A DNA stretch of 64,000 nt from Saprospiraceae bacterium (GTDB lineage: Bacteria > Bacteroidota > Bacteroidia > Chitinophagales > Saprospiraceae): assembly GCA_022841345.1 (NCBI GenBank), contig JALHRR010000001.1, positions 62,001-126,000 on the forward strand. Reading direction: 5' to 3'. Both the position numbers and the translations under genes were made by a program. The notes below the pieces were generated by a model. It worked only from the letters and a program-made list of their open reading frames with translations. It ran no database searches and was not told the origin of the DNA. Positions 34,653 to 44,345 of the stretch are shown piece by piece (positions within the stretch are counted from its first letter, which is position 1; every line of letters begins with the position of its first letter).

Positions 34653-34764
34653 ATTCGGTTGTTTTACTTGAATATCTCTGGGAAAATAAGTCCCTAAATG
34701 ACATTTCTATCTGTAAATGAGGGCGAAAGATCTCATCATTTTATGCCACCGCCTTGTTACGATT

Positions 34765-34800
34765 AACCAAATAACCAAATAACCAAATAACCAAATAACC
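34765..34800. repeat. 8-bp tandem repeat (AACCAAAT x 4.5)
   Basis: Four exact copies of AACCAAAT and a half copy, ending in a GGTAAGCGGCTGTTT segment that carries the CGGCTGTT motif seen in the mosaic repeats. Located in the convergent gap between the permease and DUF4286 genes. Confidence 0.95.
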
Positions 34801-34821
34801 GGTAAGCGGCTGTTTGTGCTT

Positions 34822-35124
34822 TCACACATCTTCCATCAGCGATCTGAATCCTATAAAACGATCCCGAAACCGCTCCTGATGTTCAGATTGTAGCCCTGCC
34901 GCATAATTAGATTTGTAATGTTCATAAGTCTCCATGTCTTTACATTTGTATTGAATGGAGTAAGTGAGTCCTTGTTCCGGCTCTACGCTCAGTAATTTGC
35001 AAAAGTTGTGAGAAAGAAAACAACCGGTGGCCAACACCTCAGGAATATGCACATTTTTCATCCAGTTGATCCAGTCAGATTCAACTTCCGGATCAATGAT
35101 GATTGTCACATTGTAATATATCAT
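34822..35124 (-). CDS. DUF4286 family protein
   Basis: 100 aa, the normal size for this small Bacteroidota family. It begins MIYYNVTIIIDPEVESDWINW and has W-M-K-N-V-H-I-P-E-V and Y-S-I-Q-Y-K-C motifs, consistent with a ferredoxin-like (dimeric alpha-beta barrel) fold. Function unknown. Located 18 nt downstream of the TPR gene and on the same strand, so probably co-transcribed. Confidence 0.85.
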   Translation of the reverse strand: MIYYNVTIIIDPEVESDWINWMKNVHIPEVLATGCFLSHNFCKLLSVEPEQGLTYSIQYKCKDMETYEHYKSNYAAGLQSEHQERFRDRFIGFRSLMEDV

Positions 35125-35142
35125 TACGGTTAATACTTCAGG

Positions 35143-36945
35143 TTAAATGGAATCGCCCCTCAATAAACGGTAACGTTTTCTGGCATCAATTGCAAGCGTA
35201 GAGCTGTTGAATTCCATAAATAATCTTTCATAGTATTTCATAGCCTCTTCAGGTTGATTGAGATAGTTTTCATAGACTTCTCCCAGTGCAAACATGGCAT
35301 TGTCTGCTCTGATTTCTTCAGGGAATCTTTCAATGATGCTAAGATATTTTGCTATTGCAGCAGGGTAATCTCTTTGTTTAGTTAATAACTGCGCCTCCAG
35401 ATAAAGGATATCATCTTCCAGTTTGTGTTCCGGAAATTCTACCCGGATTTCATTGAGCAATGTCTGAGCTTCTGTAAATCGATTCTGAAAAATCAATAAA
35501 TCTGCTTCAGCATATTTTTTCAAAGGGACATCCGTAGAATCGAGTCCCAGATTGTCCATGATAAACACGGATAAATCCAGCGCATCATTTGCAATAAACT
35601 TGGAGGTAGCAGTTTTTAAAATGTTGAATTGCTGCTGAGCCCATTCAAAATCACCGACAAAATAGGATAATCTGGCATTCCTGAATCGTGCTTCCTGACC
35701 CAGAATTTCTTCTTCAAAGTCTTTGTCAACCTGAGAATACAATAATGTAGCTTCCCAGCGATCACCGCTGATCAGATGCAGATCTGCCAGATCCAGCTTC
35801 GCATTGGCAAGCACAAATCTATTGATGCCTTTGTATTGAACCAGATTGCTCAGGGTCATAATGGCCCTGCCTGTTTCTCCAATGTAGTACGCCTGTAATT
35901 CAGCCAGCTCTATGATGATGGGAGCTGTGAGGGAATTGCTGCCAAATTCTTCTAAAAATTGTACAAAATCTGCTTCCAACTCAAGTAATGCGGCTTTGTC
36001 GTAATTCGGATCGTCGGTAATTTTCTTTCTTTTGGTGGTAAGTACTCCCTTTTTTGCTTCTATGTAATAGCTTGAATTGCGGCCTTTCTCATCCACGATA
36101 TATTGAAAGCCGTCAATAGCGGTATCATATTCATCATCAAAAACTGCCTGATAAGCGAGATTAAACACCCTTTGGCCATTTTCATCCAGCTTCCTGTCCA
36201 GTGCTTTCAACTGTCTCATGGCGTTGCGATAATCTTTTTTGTTTAAGAATATCCATGCCAGTAATTCGGGATATAATTCACTGTTTTCATTAGCCTGCAT
36301 TCGGCTGTAAAGTTGTTCCTGCAAATAGCCATAATCATCTTCTGCCAGGAATCGCTGAAAAACTGTTTTAATAGATTCCAGTGAAGCCGGGTTTCCTTCA
36401 AGGCTGTTGAGATAATAGAAAACCATCTTATCAGTATTGCCCAGTCTGCGATAAATATCTGCCAAATTGTAAGCAAAGGCATTTTCACCGGGGAATAATT
36501 CTTCTCCTTTTTCAAATACCATTGCGGCCAGCTCCAGTTTGTTGACAGTGGTGAAGGCATTACCCAGTTTTATGATACCAAATTTGTCTGAATTGAGTGT
36601 TTTTACAGCCTTCTTATATTGTTCTTCTGCAGCATCAGTTTCTCCTATTTTATCGAGTATGTTTCCATACTGAACCATGAGCTGGGAATCAGTTGGTCTT
36701 TTTTTAATCTCAAGTTGGATCGCTTCCTTGGCCTGAGTAATTTGCTCCATTTGAAGGAGGCATTCCAGGTAATTATTGAAATAATAATCTGTACCGGGAC
36801 TTTTTTCATGGAGTTTTTTGAAAAGCTCTGCAGCCTTTTCCAATTCGCCATCCTGCTTATATTGAAAAGCAAGGCGGGGGTCTTGTGCCATAGCAGCAAA
36901 CCCAAGAAATCCAACCAATATGGTTAGTAATGTTTTTTGTATCAT
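35143..36945 (-). CDS. Secreted/periplasmic tetratricopeptide-repeat protein
   Basis: 600 aa from ATG 36945, chosen because it starts exactly at a signal peptide (MIQKTLLTILVGFLGFAAMA, cleaved before QDPR); an upstream ATG at 36987 would bury it. The rest is almost wholly helical TPR-like repeats (G-E-L-E-K-A-A-E-L-F; A-A-E-E-Q-Y-K-K-A; A-I-A-K-Y-L-S-I-I; A-M-K-Y-Y-E-R-L), with no catalytic domain. Probably a periplasmic or outer-membrane scaffold. Downstream of it on the same strand is DUF4286. Confidence 0.85.
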   Translation of the reverse strand: MIQKTLLTILVGFLGFAAMAQDPRLAFQYKQDGELEKAAELFKKLHEKSPGTDYYFNNYLECLLQMEQITQAKEAIQLEIKKRPTDSQLMVQYGNILDKIGETDAAEEQYKKAVKTLNSDKFGIIKLGNAFTTVNKLELAAMVFEKGEELFPGENAFAYNLADIYRRLGNTDKMVFYYLNSLEGNPASLESIKTVFQRFLAEDDYGYLQEQLYSRMQANENSELYPELLAWIFLNKKDYRNAMRQLKALDRKLDENGQRVFNLAYQAVFDDEYDTAIDGFQYIVDEKGRNSSYYIEAKKGVLTTKRKKITDDPNYDKAALLELEADFVQFLEEFGSNSLTAPIIIELAELQAYYIGETGRAIMTLSNLVQYKGINRFVLANAKLDLADLHLISGDRWEATLLYSQVDKDFEEEILGQEARFRNARLSYFVGDFEWAQQQFNILKTATSKFIANDALDLSVFIMDNLGLDSTDVPLKKYAEADLLIFQNRFTEAQTLLNEIRVEFPEHKLEDDILYLEAQLLTKQRDYPAAIAKYLSIIERFPEEIRADNAMFALGEVYENYLNQPEEAMKYYERLFMEFNSSTLAIDARKRYRLLRGDSI

Positions 36946-37001
36946 GCTCGTATCTTTCTTCACACTGGGAAAAACGAAAGAATCCATCTAAAAGTTGCAC
37001 A

Positions 37002-37400
37002 CTATGCAGCACTTGTCTTCCTAATGGAGGCAATGACTATGCCAAGAATTGCACCTGCGGCATTACTGATTATATCTTCCCATTCGAAACTTCTTCCTTT
37101 GACTATCAACTGTGCATACTCCATTAATACTCCGTACAAGCTTACAGCAATCACAATAATTCCCGACTGAGTCCTGGTAAAATTGCCTTTATTTAAAGTC
37201 TTAAACCAAAGAAATGCGAGCACTGCATACATACTTGCATGGACGATTTTGTCCAGATGCCGGAATTGAAATGCTTCGAAGGTACTAAGACTCTGTGGCG
37301 GTAAAGTTGACAATATAAATACACCAATACTGCAAATAATGGCAGCTATGAGGTAATAAATCCTTTCTTTATTCTTTTTTCCAATGATATCCTTACCCAA
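37002..37400 (-). CDS. VanZ-like membrane protein
   Basis: 132 aa with four membrane helices and the VanZ pattern: [19 protein letters not shown] (helix 2), then helix 3, and [18 protein letters not shown] before helix 4. VanZ-type proteins are of unclear biochemical role; the name comes from teicoplanin resistance, but small stand-alone copies are usually unrelated to resistance. It overlaps gcvH by 8 nt, so the two are translated from one message. Confidence 0.85.
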   Translation of the reverse strand: MGKDIIGKKNKERIYYLIAAIICSIGVFILSTLPPQSLSTFEAFQFRHLDKIVHASMYAVLAFLWFKTLNKGNFTRTQSGIIVIAVSLYGVLMEYAQLIVKGRSFEWEDIISNAAGAILGIVIASIRKTSAA

Positions 37401-37782
37401 TCAGTTCTGCGTATTGTTCAGGGCTCAACAGATCTTCCAGCTCTGATTCATCTGAGATTTCAATTTTTACAATCCATCCTTTACCATATGGATCTTCATT
37501 GATAATCGCCGGATTATCCCCACCTTTTTCACTTAATTCATCATTGAATTCTATAACTTTTCCTGAAATAGGCATGAAGAGCTCTGAAGTAGTTTTTACT
37601 GCCTCTACTGTACCAAAAACATCATCTTTGGAAAGTTCTTCTCCTACTGAGTCAATTTCTATGTAAACCAGCTCACCCAGTTCACTTTGGGCAAAATCTG
37701 TAATACCAATCGTGCCAATATTACCTTCTACACGAACCCACTCGTGTTCTTTGCTGTATCTGAGGCCTTGGGGGATATTCAT
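37393..37782 (-). CDS. gcvH: Glycine cleavage system H protein
   Basis: 129 aa, usual length. Residues Y9-S10-K-E-H-E-W15 start the family, [18 protein letters not shown] follows, and Lys63 in [11 protein letters not shown] is the lipoylation site. It shuttles the aminomethyl group between P, T and L proteins of glycine cleavage. The other gcv genes are not in the window. It overlaps the VanZ gene by 8 nt at its 3' end. Confidence 0.96.
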   Translation of the reverse strand: MNIPQGLRYSKEHEWVRVEGNIGTIGITDFAQSELGELVYIEIDSVGEELSKDDVFGTVEAVKTTSELFMPISGKVIEFNDELSEKGGDNPAIINEDPYGKGWIVKIEISDESELEDLLSPEQYAELIG

Positions 37783-37900
37783 TTGTTTGAGAATTTAGAG
37801 TTAAAAGAAATCCAAAAGAAATACATTTTTTTGATATCAGCAAACCTGAGTCAGAAGTGCAACATAAATAACGTGTTTTTGACAGTTTTCGGGACTCGTG

Positions 37901-37936
37901 GTTTTGTCATCCCCAAAGCTTTTGGGACGCCAAAAC
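37901..37936. repeat. Imperfect inverted repeat between gcvH and citrate synthase
   Basis: GTTTTG...CCCCAAA pairs with TTTGGG...CAAAAC around an AGCT centre, with three mismatches. It is downstream of the citrate synthase stop (minus strand), so it could end that transcript, but there is no T run. The rest of 37783-37994 shows no gene. Confidence 0.5.
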
Positions 37937-37994
37937 AATTGATCTATTACTGTCGGGATTTAGATTTTGACTTACCCCTCGAACTCACGTAAAT

Positions 37995-39311
37995 TTATGA
38001 ATTTTGCTGTCTGGCTATGTAGTCTTTGATCCATCCGGTGGTCAATGACTTAGGCCTTTCCAGCGATAATCCCAGTCCTCTGGACCAGCACAATTGCGCC
38101 AGGACACCCATAGCTCTGGACACTCCAAAGAGTACAGTATAAAAGTCGTACTCTTTCATATTATAATGTACCAATAATGCACCGGAATGCGCATCTACAT
38201 TGGGCCATGGATTGGCTACTTTACCCAGTCCCTGCAGTATTGGAGGCACCACTTCAAATACTTTCCACACAACCTGCACAATGGATGAATCAGGGATATT
38301 TTTTTCAGCAAATGATTTTTGAGCCATATACCTGGGATCCGGTTTTCTTAATACAGCATGACCATAACCGGGAATGACCTTTCCTTCAGAGAGGGTTCTC
38401 TCCACATATTCAGCGATCTGGGATTTGCTTGGCGTTTCTGTTCCGATATCCTCCAACATTTCAAAAATCCATTTAATAACCTCCTGATTGGCGAGTCCAT
38501 GCAGAGGTCCTGCCAGCGCATTCATACCGGCTCCCAGGGATAAGTAGGCATCACTCAGAGTGGATCCTACAAGATGGGTTGTATGAGCCGAGGCATTCCC
38601 GCCTTCATGGTCTGCGTGAATGGTTAGATAGATTCTCATCAGCTCCAAAAATCCAGGATCATTATTGCCCAACAAATGAGCAAAATTGCCACCCCAGTCC
38701 AGATTGGACTCAGATGTTTTGTGATCTCCATTGAAAAATGTTCTTCTATAAATGTAAGCTGCCAGTTCAGGGAGTTTGGCGAGAAGATTCATCGTATCCT
38801 CATAAGTCGCATCCCAATAGTCATCTTTGGACATGCCTTCAGCATAGCGGGCGGCGAAAATACTATCATTCTGAAGGGCCATGATGCCGATCGTAAACTG
38901 TGTCATCGGATGGGTACTGTCCGGAAGACAATCCAGTGTCTGTTTCAAATATTGCGGAAGGCCGGATCTCTTTCTCCATTCCGCGGTCAGCCATTGAACA
39001 TCGGAGTCGGAAGGCAGTTCGTCTACCAGCATCAGCCAAAAAATTCCTTCGGGCAATGGTTCATTTCCGCCCGGAGCTTTCGGAAGCAATTCCTGCAGTT
39101 CAGGTATGGAATAGCCTCTGAACCGGATACCTTCATTTGAATCCAGCAGGGAAGTTTCCCATATCATGCTTTTAATTCCTCTCATTCCACCATAGGCCTG
39201 TGAGATTTTAACCTCATCCAGCTTCATGTCACCATGCTCCTTCAGGAGATTTTTGATGTCACTTTTCAGCGTTTGGCACTTGTTATAAAATTTCTGTTTG
39301 AGTATGTCCAT
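37995..39311 (-). CDS. gltA: Citrate synthase, mitochondrial-like (type I) branch
   Basis: 438 aa. Catalytic residues are in place: His in AGPLHGLANQEV, His in GYGHAVLRKPDPRY and Asp in NVDAHSGALL. An HADHEGGNASAHT motif and a length near that of eukaryotic mitochondrial enzymes place it with the type I dimeric citrate synthases, not the NADH-regulated hexameric enzyme of enterobacteria. It condenses acetyl-CoA and oxaloacetate. A CAAAGGTA at 39376-39383 is a minus-strand TAnnTTTG box about 65 nt before the start; no good -33 partner is seen. Confidence 0.95.
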   Translation of the reverse strand: MDILKQKFYNKCQTLKSDIKNLLKEHGDMKLDEVKISQAYGGMRGIKSMIWETSLLDSNEGIRFRGYSIPELQELLPKAPGGNEPLPEGIFWLMLVDELPSDSDVQWLTAEWRKRSGLPQYLKQTLDCLPDSTHPMTQFTIGIMALQNDSIFAARYAEGMSKDDYWDATYEDTMNLLAKLPELAAYIYRRTFFNGDHKTSESNLDWGGNFAHLLGNNDPGFLELMRIYLTIHADHEGGNASAHTTHLVGSTLSDAYLSLGAGMNALAGPLHGLANQEVIKWIFEMLEDIGTETPSKSQIAEYVERTLSEGKVIPGYGHAVLRKPDPRYMAQKSFAEKNIPDSSIVQVVWKVFEVVPPILQGLGKVANPWPNVDAHSGALLVHYNMKEYDFYTVLFGVSRAMGVLAQLCWSRGLGLSLERPKSLTTGWIKDYIARQQNS

Positions 39312-39580
39312 TGGATATGTTGTATTTGGATCAAAGATTTGTATGCTTCCCTCTTTGAATATAAGCGTACATTTTCAAAGGTATAAAAACGAAAGCGTGA
39401 AAATGTTTAACAAAAAGTGTGATTTGCGCGGGCAAATGTATTGTCGGGATATAAGACGCAAAGGAATCCATTATTATTTTAATCGTGTGAATCAATTTGG
39501 GCACGCTAATATATTCCAATTTAGTAGCATAGGATAAATAGCCCTTGCATATTTTTATCTTTGCATTAAAATTTAGTTAA

Positions 39581-40171
39581 ATGCTGATCATTCAGGAGGT
39601 TTTAGTGAGTAATGATATTGTAGATGAGCACTTTGCCTGCGAGTTGATGAAATGTAAAGGTGCCTGCTGTGTGGAAGGAGATTTCGGAGCCCCTCTGGAT
39701 GATGAGGAATTGGAAATACTGGATGCCATTTACCCGGAAGTCAAACCTTATATTTCAGATGCGGGCAGAGAGGCCATCGAAAAGGATGGATTATACAAGC
39801 TGTACAGAGACGGGCATGTCTTCATGGGAACAGCACTTCAAAGGGATGGGGCTTGCGCATTTGTTGCTTATGATGAGCTCGGTGTAGCATGGTGCGGTAT
39901 CGAGAAAGCATGGATGGATAAAAAAATTGAATTCAGGAAACCCATGTCCTGTCAGCTCTATCCGATCCGTCTGACTGAATTGCCTGAAGATAATTTTACG
40001 GCCCTTAATTATGACAGATGGGAAATTTGCAGCCCTGCCTGCGAAAAAGGAGCAGCCAGCGGAACACCTTTATATGTTTTTTTGAAGGAAGCGATTATAC
40101 GCAAATTTGGGCCGGAATTCTACGATGAGCTAGACGCAGCCGCACAATTCATTAAAAATAAAGAACAATGA
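39581..40171 (+). CDS. DUF3109 family Cys-rich protein
   Basis: 196 aa. Cys20, Cys25, Cys29 and Cys30 (H-F-A-C-x4-C-x3-C-C) with later cysteines in D-G-A-C, W-C-G-I, M-S-C-Q-L-Y-P-I and E-I-C-S-P-A-C fit DUF3109, a YkgJ-like presumed metal- or Fe-S-binding family common in Bacteroidota. Function unknown; cytoplasmic. A TATCTTTG box at 39557-39564 precedes the ATG closely. Single gene between citrate synthase and ppiD. Confidence 0.88.
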   Translation: MLIIQEVLVSNDIVDEHFACELMKCKGACCVEGDFGAPLDDEELEILDAIYPEVKPYISDAGREAIEKDGLYKLYRDGHVFMGTALQRDGACAFVAYDELGVAWCGIEKAWMDKKIEFRKPMSCQLYPIRLTELPEDNFTALNYDRWEICSPACEKGAASGTPLYVFLKEAIIRKFGPEFYDELDAAAQFIKNKEQ

Positions 40172-40213
40172 TTGAATGTAAAATTCAATCATTGAATGAT
40201 ATTCTATATAAAG

Positions 40214-40245
40214 TTTGAAATATCAATACTGAAAACTTACTTTTG
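40214..40245 (+). promoter_or_regulatory. Promoter of the PpiD-like gene
   Basis: TTTG (40214-40217), 20-nt spacer, TACTTTTG (40238-40245): a near-perfect Bacteroidota promoter. The 5' leader would be about 60 nt. Confidence 0.75.
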
Positions 40246-40314
40246 CATCGTTTTTCCCCAAACCTAAGCGAAGCGGGTATATTAAAAACACTTAATTGTA
40301 AAACAGATCATTAG

Positions 40315-42426
40315 ATGGCAATCATTTCGGATATCAGAAAACGTGGCGGCATCATCATAGGATTGATCGCTTTAGCACTTGCTGGATTCTTACTCATGGA
40401 TATGACTTCCGGAAATCAGAGTCTCTTTGGAGGCAACGATTTTACAGTAGGGAAAGTAGCAGGTCAAAAAATTGACTGGAAAGAATTTTTACAAACTGAA
40501 GAAATCTTGTATCAGGGATCTACGGCAGATGTGTATAGTCGCAGAGCTTACCTGTGGAGCTACTTTATTGAAAAGGCAATCATAGAGAAGGAAGCTAAGA
40601 CACTTGGTTTGAGTGTAAGCATTCCTGAATTAAAGGAATTGCAATTTGGCTCTAATCTGAGTCCGGTGATTTCTTCACGTTTTGTCAATCAGGGTACCGG
40701 ACAGGTGGATCGTGAAAACCTGAACAGAATTCAGGAGCAGATTAATTCCAATACAATGGAAGCCAATTTGAGACCTTACTGGGCAACTCAGGAAAAGGAA
40801 ATTATCAAAGACAGACTGCAATCCAAACTGGGTAATATGGTAAGCAAAGCCATGTATTCACCAAAATGGTTGGCAGAAGAAGACTTTAAAGAAAACAACG
40901 CCACCTTCAATTTCAAGTTTGTATTAGTGCCTTATACAGCTATTCCTGATGCTGAAGCTGAAGTGAAGGATAGTGATATCGAAGCCTACATCAAAGAAAA
41001 TGCAGGCCAGTTCAAACAAACAGTTGCTACCCGCAAAATTGATTATATAGCGTTTAATGTTATTCCAACCGCGGCTGATTCAGCTTTGATAATGAATGAA
41101 TTAGATGCATTGATCGATCCTTTCATGAAGGCGGAAAATGACACTACTTTTGTGGAATCCAATTTGGGTGAAATGGATGGCACCTATAAAAAGAAAGCTG
41201 ACCTCACCGGTGATTTTGCAGAATCATTATTTGGACTTCAAAATGGTGATGTTCTGGGTCCATATGTAGAAGGCGGTTTCTATAAAATAACAAAAGTTCT
41301 GGACAGACAGATTATTCCGGATTCAGTAAAATCAAGACATATTTTGCTTCCGGCTGCGAATGTGGACGAAGCTATGGCAGCTCAAATGAGATTGGATAGT
41401 TTCAAAACAGAGATTGAAGCAGGCCGTGCTACTTTTGAAGCGCTTGCCCAGCAATTTAGCCAGGATGGATCTGCTCAGAGTGGTGGAGATCTTGGATATG
41501 TTGGTTTAAATGGAATGGTAAAGAATTTCAATGATATGATCTTTTACAGAGCCAAAATGAATGAACTGAATACAGTATTTACTGAGTTTGGTGTTCACCT
41601 GGTAGAAGTGACGGACAGAAAATATATCACAAGAGAGCCGGGTATCTCAATAGCAACTATCTCCAGAGAAATTGCTCCGTCGGATGCTACCCAAAATGAA
41701 GTGTACGATAAAGCATTTGATTTGGTCTCCAAACACAAAACAACTGCTCAGCTTAAAGAAGCAATAAAGGATATGCCGGGTCTGATCCTTGCTACTTCTG
41801 AACCATTGAAGGAAAATGATTATTTGATTGCTGGTATTTCTCCAACAACAGAAGTAAGAGAAATCGTTAGATGGGCTTATTCAGATGATCGCGAAGCAGG
41901 AGATTTATCAGGTGAAGTATATGCCATCTCCAATAAAGATGCTTTTTATAATTCAAAATATGTGATCGCGGGTCTGAACAGCATCAGTCCAAAAGGATTG
42001 CCTTCTGCGAAAGATAAAAGACAGGAATTGGAAGCAATTGTTCGCAACAGGGTAAAAGCGAAACTGATTTCTGAGAAAATTCAGGGTAAATCTGCAGCTG
42101 AAGTTGCTACCATGTACAACGCTGTACTTCAACCTGTTCAGGAAGGATCTTTCAATAATACAAACCTGGGTGAGATAGGAGAAGAGCCTAATGTTGTAGC
42201 TACTGCAATTGGTTTGGGAACCGGTAAAACATCGAAACCTATCCGCGGTAATGCAGGTGTGTTCGTTGTAACGGAAGTAACCGCCAATGAAGTCAATGAC
42301 ATGATGGATGATAATATGTTCAGAAACTCTACTCAGAGTTTTGCAAGAAGAAATTACGTCAACAATTTTATGCTGAAGTTGGCTGAGAAGTATGATGTGA
42401 AAGATAAGAGATACAAATTCTTTTAG
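40315..42426 (+). CDS. PpiD/SurA-like peptidyl-prolyl isomerase chaperone
   Basis: 703 aa. One N-terminal membrane helix (about 12-29) anchors a large periplasmic part. A SurA_N-like helical domain follows, then a parvulin domain at about 338-440 with SRHILLPAA, F-E-A-L-A-Q-Q-F-S-Q-D-G-S-A-Q-S-G-G-D-L-G-Y and FGVHLVEVTDR. This is the PpiD architecture. It assists folding of secreted and outer-membrane proteins near the Sec translocon. It has its own promoter and a strong terminator, so it is a single-gene unit. Confidence 0.9.
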   Translation: MAIISDIRKRGGIIIGLIALALAGFLLMDMTSGNQSLFGGNDFTVGKVAGQKIDWKEFLQTEEILYQGSTADVYSRRAYLWSYFIEKAIIEKEAKTLGLSVSIPELKELQFGSNLSPVISSRFVNQGTGQVDRENLNRIQEQINSNTMEANLRPYWATQEKEIIKDRLQSKLGNMVSKAMYSPKWLAEEDFKENNATFNFKFVLVPYTAIPDAEAEVKDSDIEAYIKENAGQFKQTVATRKIDYIAFNVIPTAADSALIMNELDALIDPFMKAENDTTFVESNLGEMDGTYKKKADLTGDFAESLFGLQNGDVLGPYVEGGFYKITKVLDRQIIPDSVKSRHILLPAANVDEAMAAQMRLDSFKTEIEAGRATFEALAQQFSQDGSAQSGGDLGYVGLNGMVKNFNDMIFYRAKMNELNTVFTEFGVHLVEVTDRKYITREPGISIATISREIAPSDATQNEVYDKAFDLVSKHKTTAQLKEAIKDMPGLILATSEPLKENDYLIAGISPTTEVREIVRWAYSDDREAGDLSGEVYAISNKDAFYNSKYVIAGLNSISPKGLPSAKDKRQELEAIVRNRVKAKLISEKIQGKSAAEVATMYNAVLQPVQEGSFNNTNLGEIGEEPNVVATAIGLGTGKTSKPIRGNAGVFVVTEVTANEVNDMMDDNMFRNSTQSFARRNYVNNFMLKLAEKYDVKDKRYKFF

Positions 42427-42448
42427 TAGAATGATTCATAGATATAGC

Positions 42449-42477
42449 AAAAGCCCGGCCTTACAACCGGGCTTTTT
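42449..42477 (+). terminator. Rho-independent terminator after the PpiD-like gene
   Basis: A 10-bp perfect stem AAAAGCCCGG/CCGGGCTTTT (42449-42458 and 42467-42476) with an 8-nt loop and T run, 22 nt after the stop. The remaining gap to 42746 shows no gene. Confidence 0.9.
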
Positions 42478-42746
42478 GCATTTATAGTACCCGATTCAAA
42501 ACTTATCCTCAACATTTTTGGTGGATTGGACGGATATTTATACTTTCGGTGCAAATGCAGTCCTGCCTTTAAGAAAAGGGACAACCTTCATCCAATTAGC
42601 AAGTTCTTCACAGGTCAGGATATTATTCATTCCTGTCTTGAAGAGATTTCTTTATTTTGCTGAACAAATAAGTCAATTTTGATCAAAAAGAACTTCTCAG
42701 TTTGATCCTGGATGACAGAGGTTATAAACATTAATACAGATATCGC

Positions 42747-44303
42747 ATGTTCGTAAAAACATTTGCCAGTGCAGTTGAGGGGGTTGACGCCCGTACTATT
42801 ACCGTCGAGGTCAATGCCGGAGGTGAAGTACTGGCCGGGAAATTGGGGTATTATCTGGTGGGTTTGCCGGACAATGCGGTCAAGGAGGGTTATCAGAGAA
42901 TTGAGGCAGCCATTAAAAATGCCGGATTGAGAATGCCCCGGATCAAGCTCATCATCAATCTGGCTCCTGCAGATATTCGCAAAGAGGGATCTTCATATGA
43001 TCTTCCGATTGCGCTTTCAATCCTCGGAGCGACCGGTGTGATTCAGTCGGACAAATGGGAAGATTATGTCATTATGGGTGAGCTGTCGCTGGATGGCAAA
43101 TTAAGACCTATCAAAGGCGCTTTACCGATAGCGATTCAAGCCAGAAAAGAAAAATTTAAAGGAATAATTCTCCCAAAGCAAAATGCCAGGGAAGCAGCTA
43201 TTGTGAATGATTTGGATGTATTCGGAGTAGAAACACTATCTGAAGCTATTGGATTGTTGACCGGTACTTCTGAGCTGGTTCCGGTAACGATGGATACCCG
43301 GGAAGAGTTTAATAACAATGTAAACAAGTATGAAATAGATTTTTCTGATGTGAAAGGTCAGGAGAATATCAAAAGAGCACTCGAACTAGCTGCTTCCGGA
43401 GGGCACAATGTCATTCTGATAGGACCTCCCGGTGCAGGAAAAACAATGCTTGCCCGACGATTACCAACAATCTTGCCTCCTCTGGCGCTGAAGGAAGCGC
43501 TGGAGACTACCAAAATACACTCTGTAGCGGGTTTTCTGGGTACGGATGGCGGATTGGTTACTAACAGACCCTTCAGGTCTCCACATCATACCATAAGTGA
43601 TGTGGCTCTGGTCGGTGGAGGTTCCAATCCTATGCCCGGAGAAATTTCGCTGGCCCACAATGGAGTTTTGTTTCTGGATGAATTGCCTGAATTTAAAAGA
43701 ACGGTACTGGAAGTCATGAGACAACCGATGGAGGAAAGAAGAGTCACCATTTCCAGAGCAAAAATATCTGTGGATTATCCATCCAGTTTTATTTTGATTG
43801 CTTCGATGAATCCATGTCCCTGCGGATTCTATAATCACCCGGAGAAAGAATGTGTTTGCCCGCCGGGCACGGTCAAAAAATACCTCAATAAAATATCAGG
43901 GCCGTTACTGGATCGGATAGACCTGCATGTAGAAGTAACTCCGGTCTCAGTAGATGAGCTTTCTTCCGGAAAACCATCAGGTGAGAGTTCTCAGATCATA
44001 GCCGAAAGAGTGCTTCAGGCCAGAGCCATTCAGGAAGAGCGCTTCAAAGAACTGAATGGGATTTATTACAATGCTCAGATGCCCGGCAAAATGGTCAAGG
44101 AAGTATGTCAACTGGATAATCCATGTCAGTTACTGTTGAGCACTGCAATGAAAAAATTACAATTATCAGCCAGAGCATATGACCGCATTCTGAAAGTAGC
44201 GCGAACAGCAGCCGATCTTGCAGCATCAAAGGACATCAAAGTAGAGCATCTGGCAGAAGCTATTCAGTATAGAGATCTGGATCGGGAGAGCTGGGGAGGG
44301 TAG
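42747..44303 (+). CDS. comM: ComM/YifB family Mg-chelatase-like AAA+ ATPase
   Basis: 518 aa, full length. N-terminal Lon-like (ChlI) domain to about residue 190; Walker A GPPGAGKT (226-233); Walker B LFLDELPEF; a Zn-type C-P-C-G-F-Y...C-V-C-P motif near 355-372; and a C-terminal Mg_chelatase_C. Homologues are hexameric helicases that promote branch migration during natural transformation and recombination. No competence genes adjoin it here. Convergent with the next gene, 42 nt apart. Confidence 0.92.
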   Translation: MFVKTFASAVEGVDARTITVEVNAGGEVLAGKLGYYLVGLPDNAVKEGYQRIEAAIKNAGLRMPRIKLIINLAPADIRKEGSSYDLPIALSILGATGVIQSDKWEDYVIMGELSLDGKLRPIKGALPIAIQARKEKFKGIILPKQNAREAAIVNDLDVFGVETLSEAIGLLTGTSELVPVTMDTREEFNNNVNKYEIDFSDVKGQENIKRALELAASGGHNVILIGPPGAGKTMLARRLPTILPPLALKEALETTKIHSVAGFLGTDGGLVTNRPFRSPHHTISDVALVGGGSNPMPGEISLAHNGVLFLDELPEFKRTVLEVMRQPMEERRVTISRAKISVDYPSSFILIASMNPCPCGFYNHPEKECVCPPGTVKKYLNKISGPLLDRIDLHVEVTPVSVDELSSGKPSGESSQIIAERVLQARAIQEERFKELNGIYYNAQMPGKMVKEVCQLDNPCQLLLSTAMKKLQLSARAYDRILKVARTAADLAASKDIKVEHLAEAIQYRDLDRESWGG

Positions 44304-44345
44304 GATTGAAAAAATATCTCCCTGAAATTCAGTAACCCGGTTTAA

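Noticed and set aside
37687-37992. Plus-strand 101-codon frame between gcvH and citrate synthase
   Set aside because: It overlaps gcvH antisense and then a non-coding inverted repeat; no family resemblance.
42427-42746. Possible small RNA in the gap after ppiD
   Set aside because: A clear terminator accounts for the structure seen; no promoter-like pair was found to start a separate transcript.
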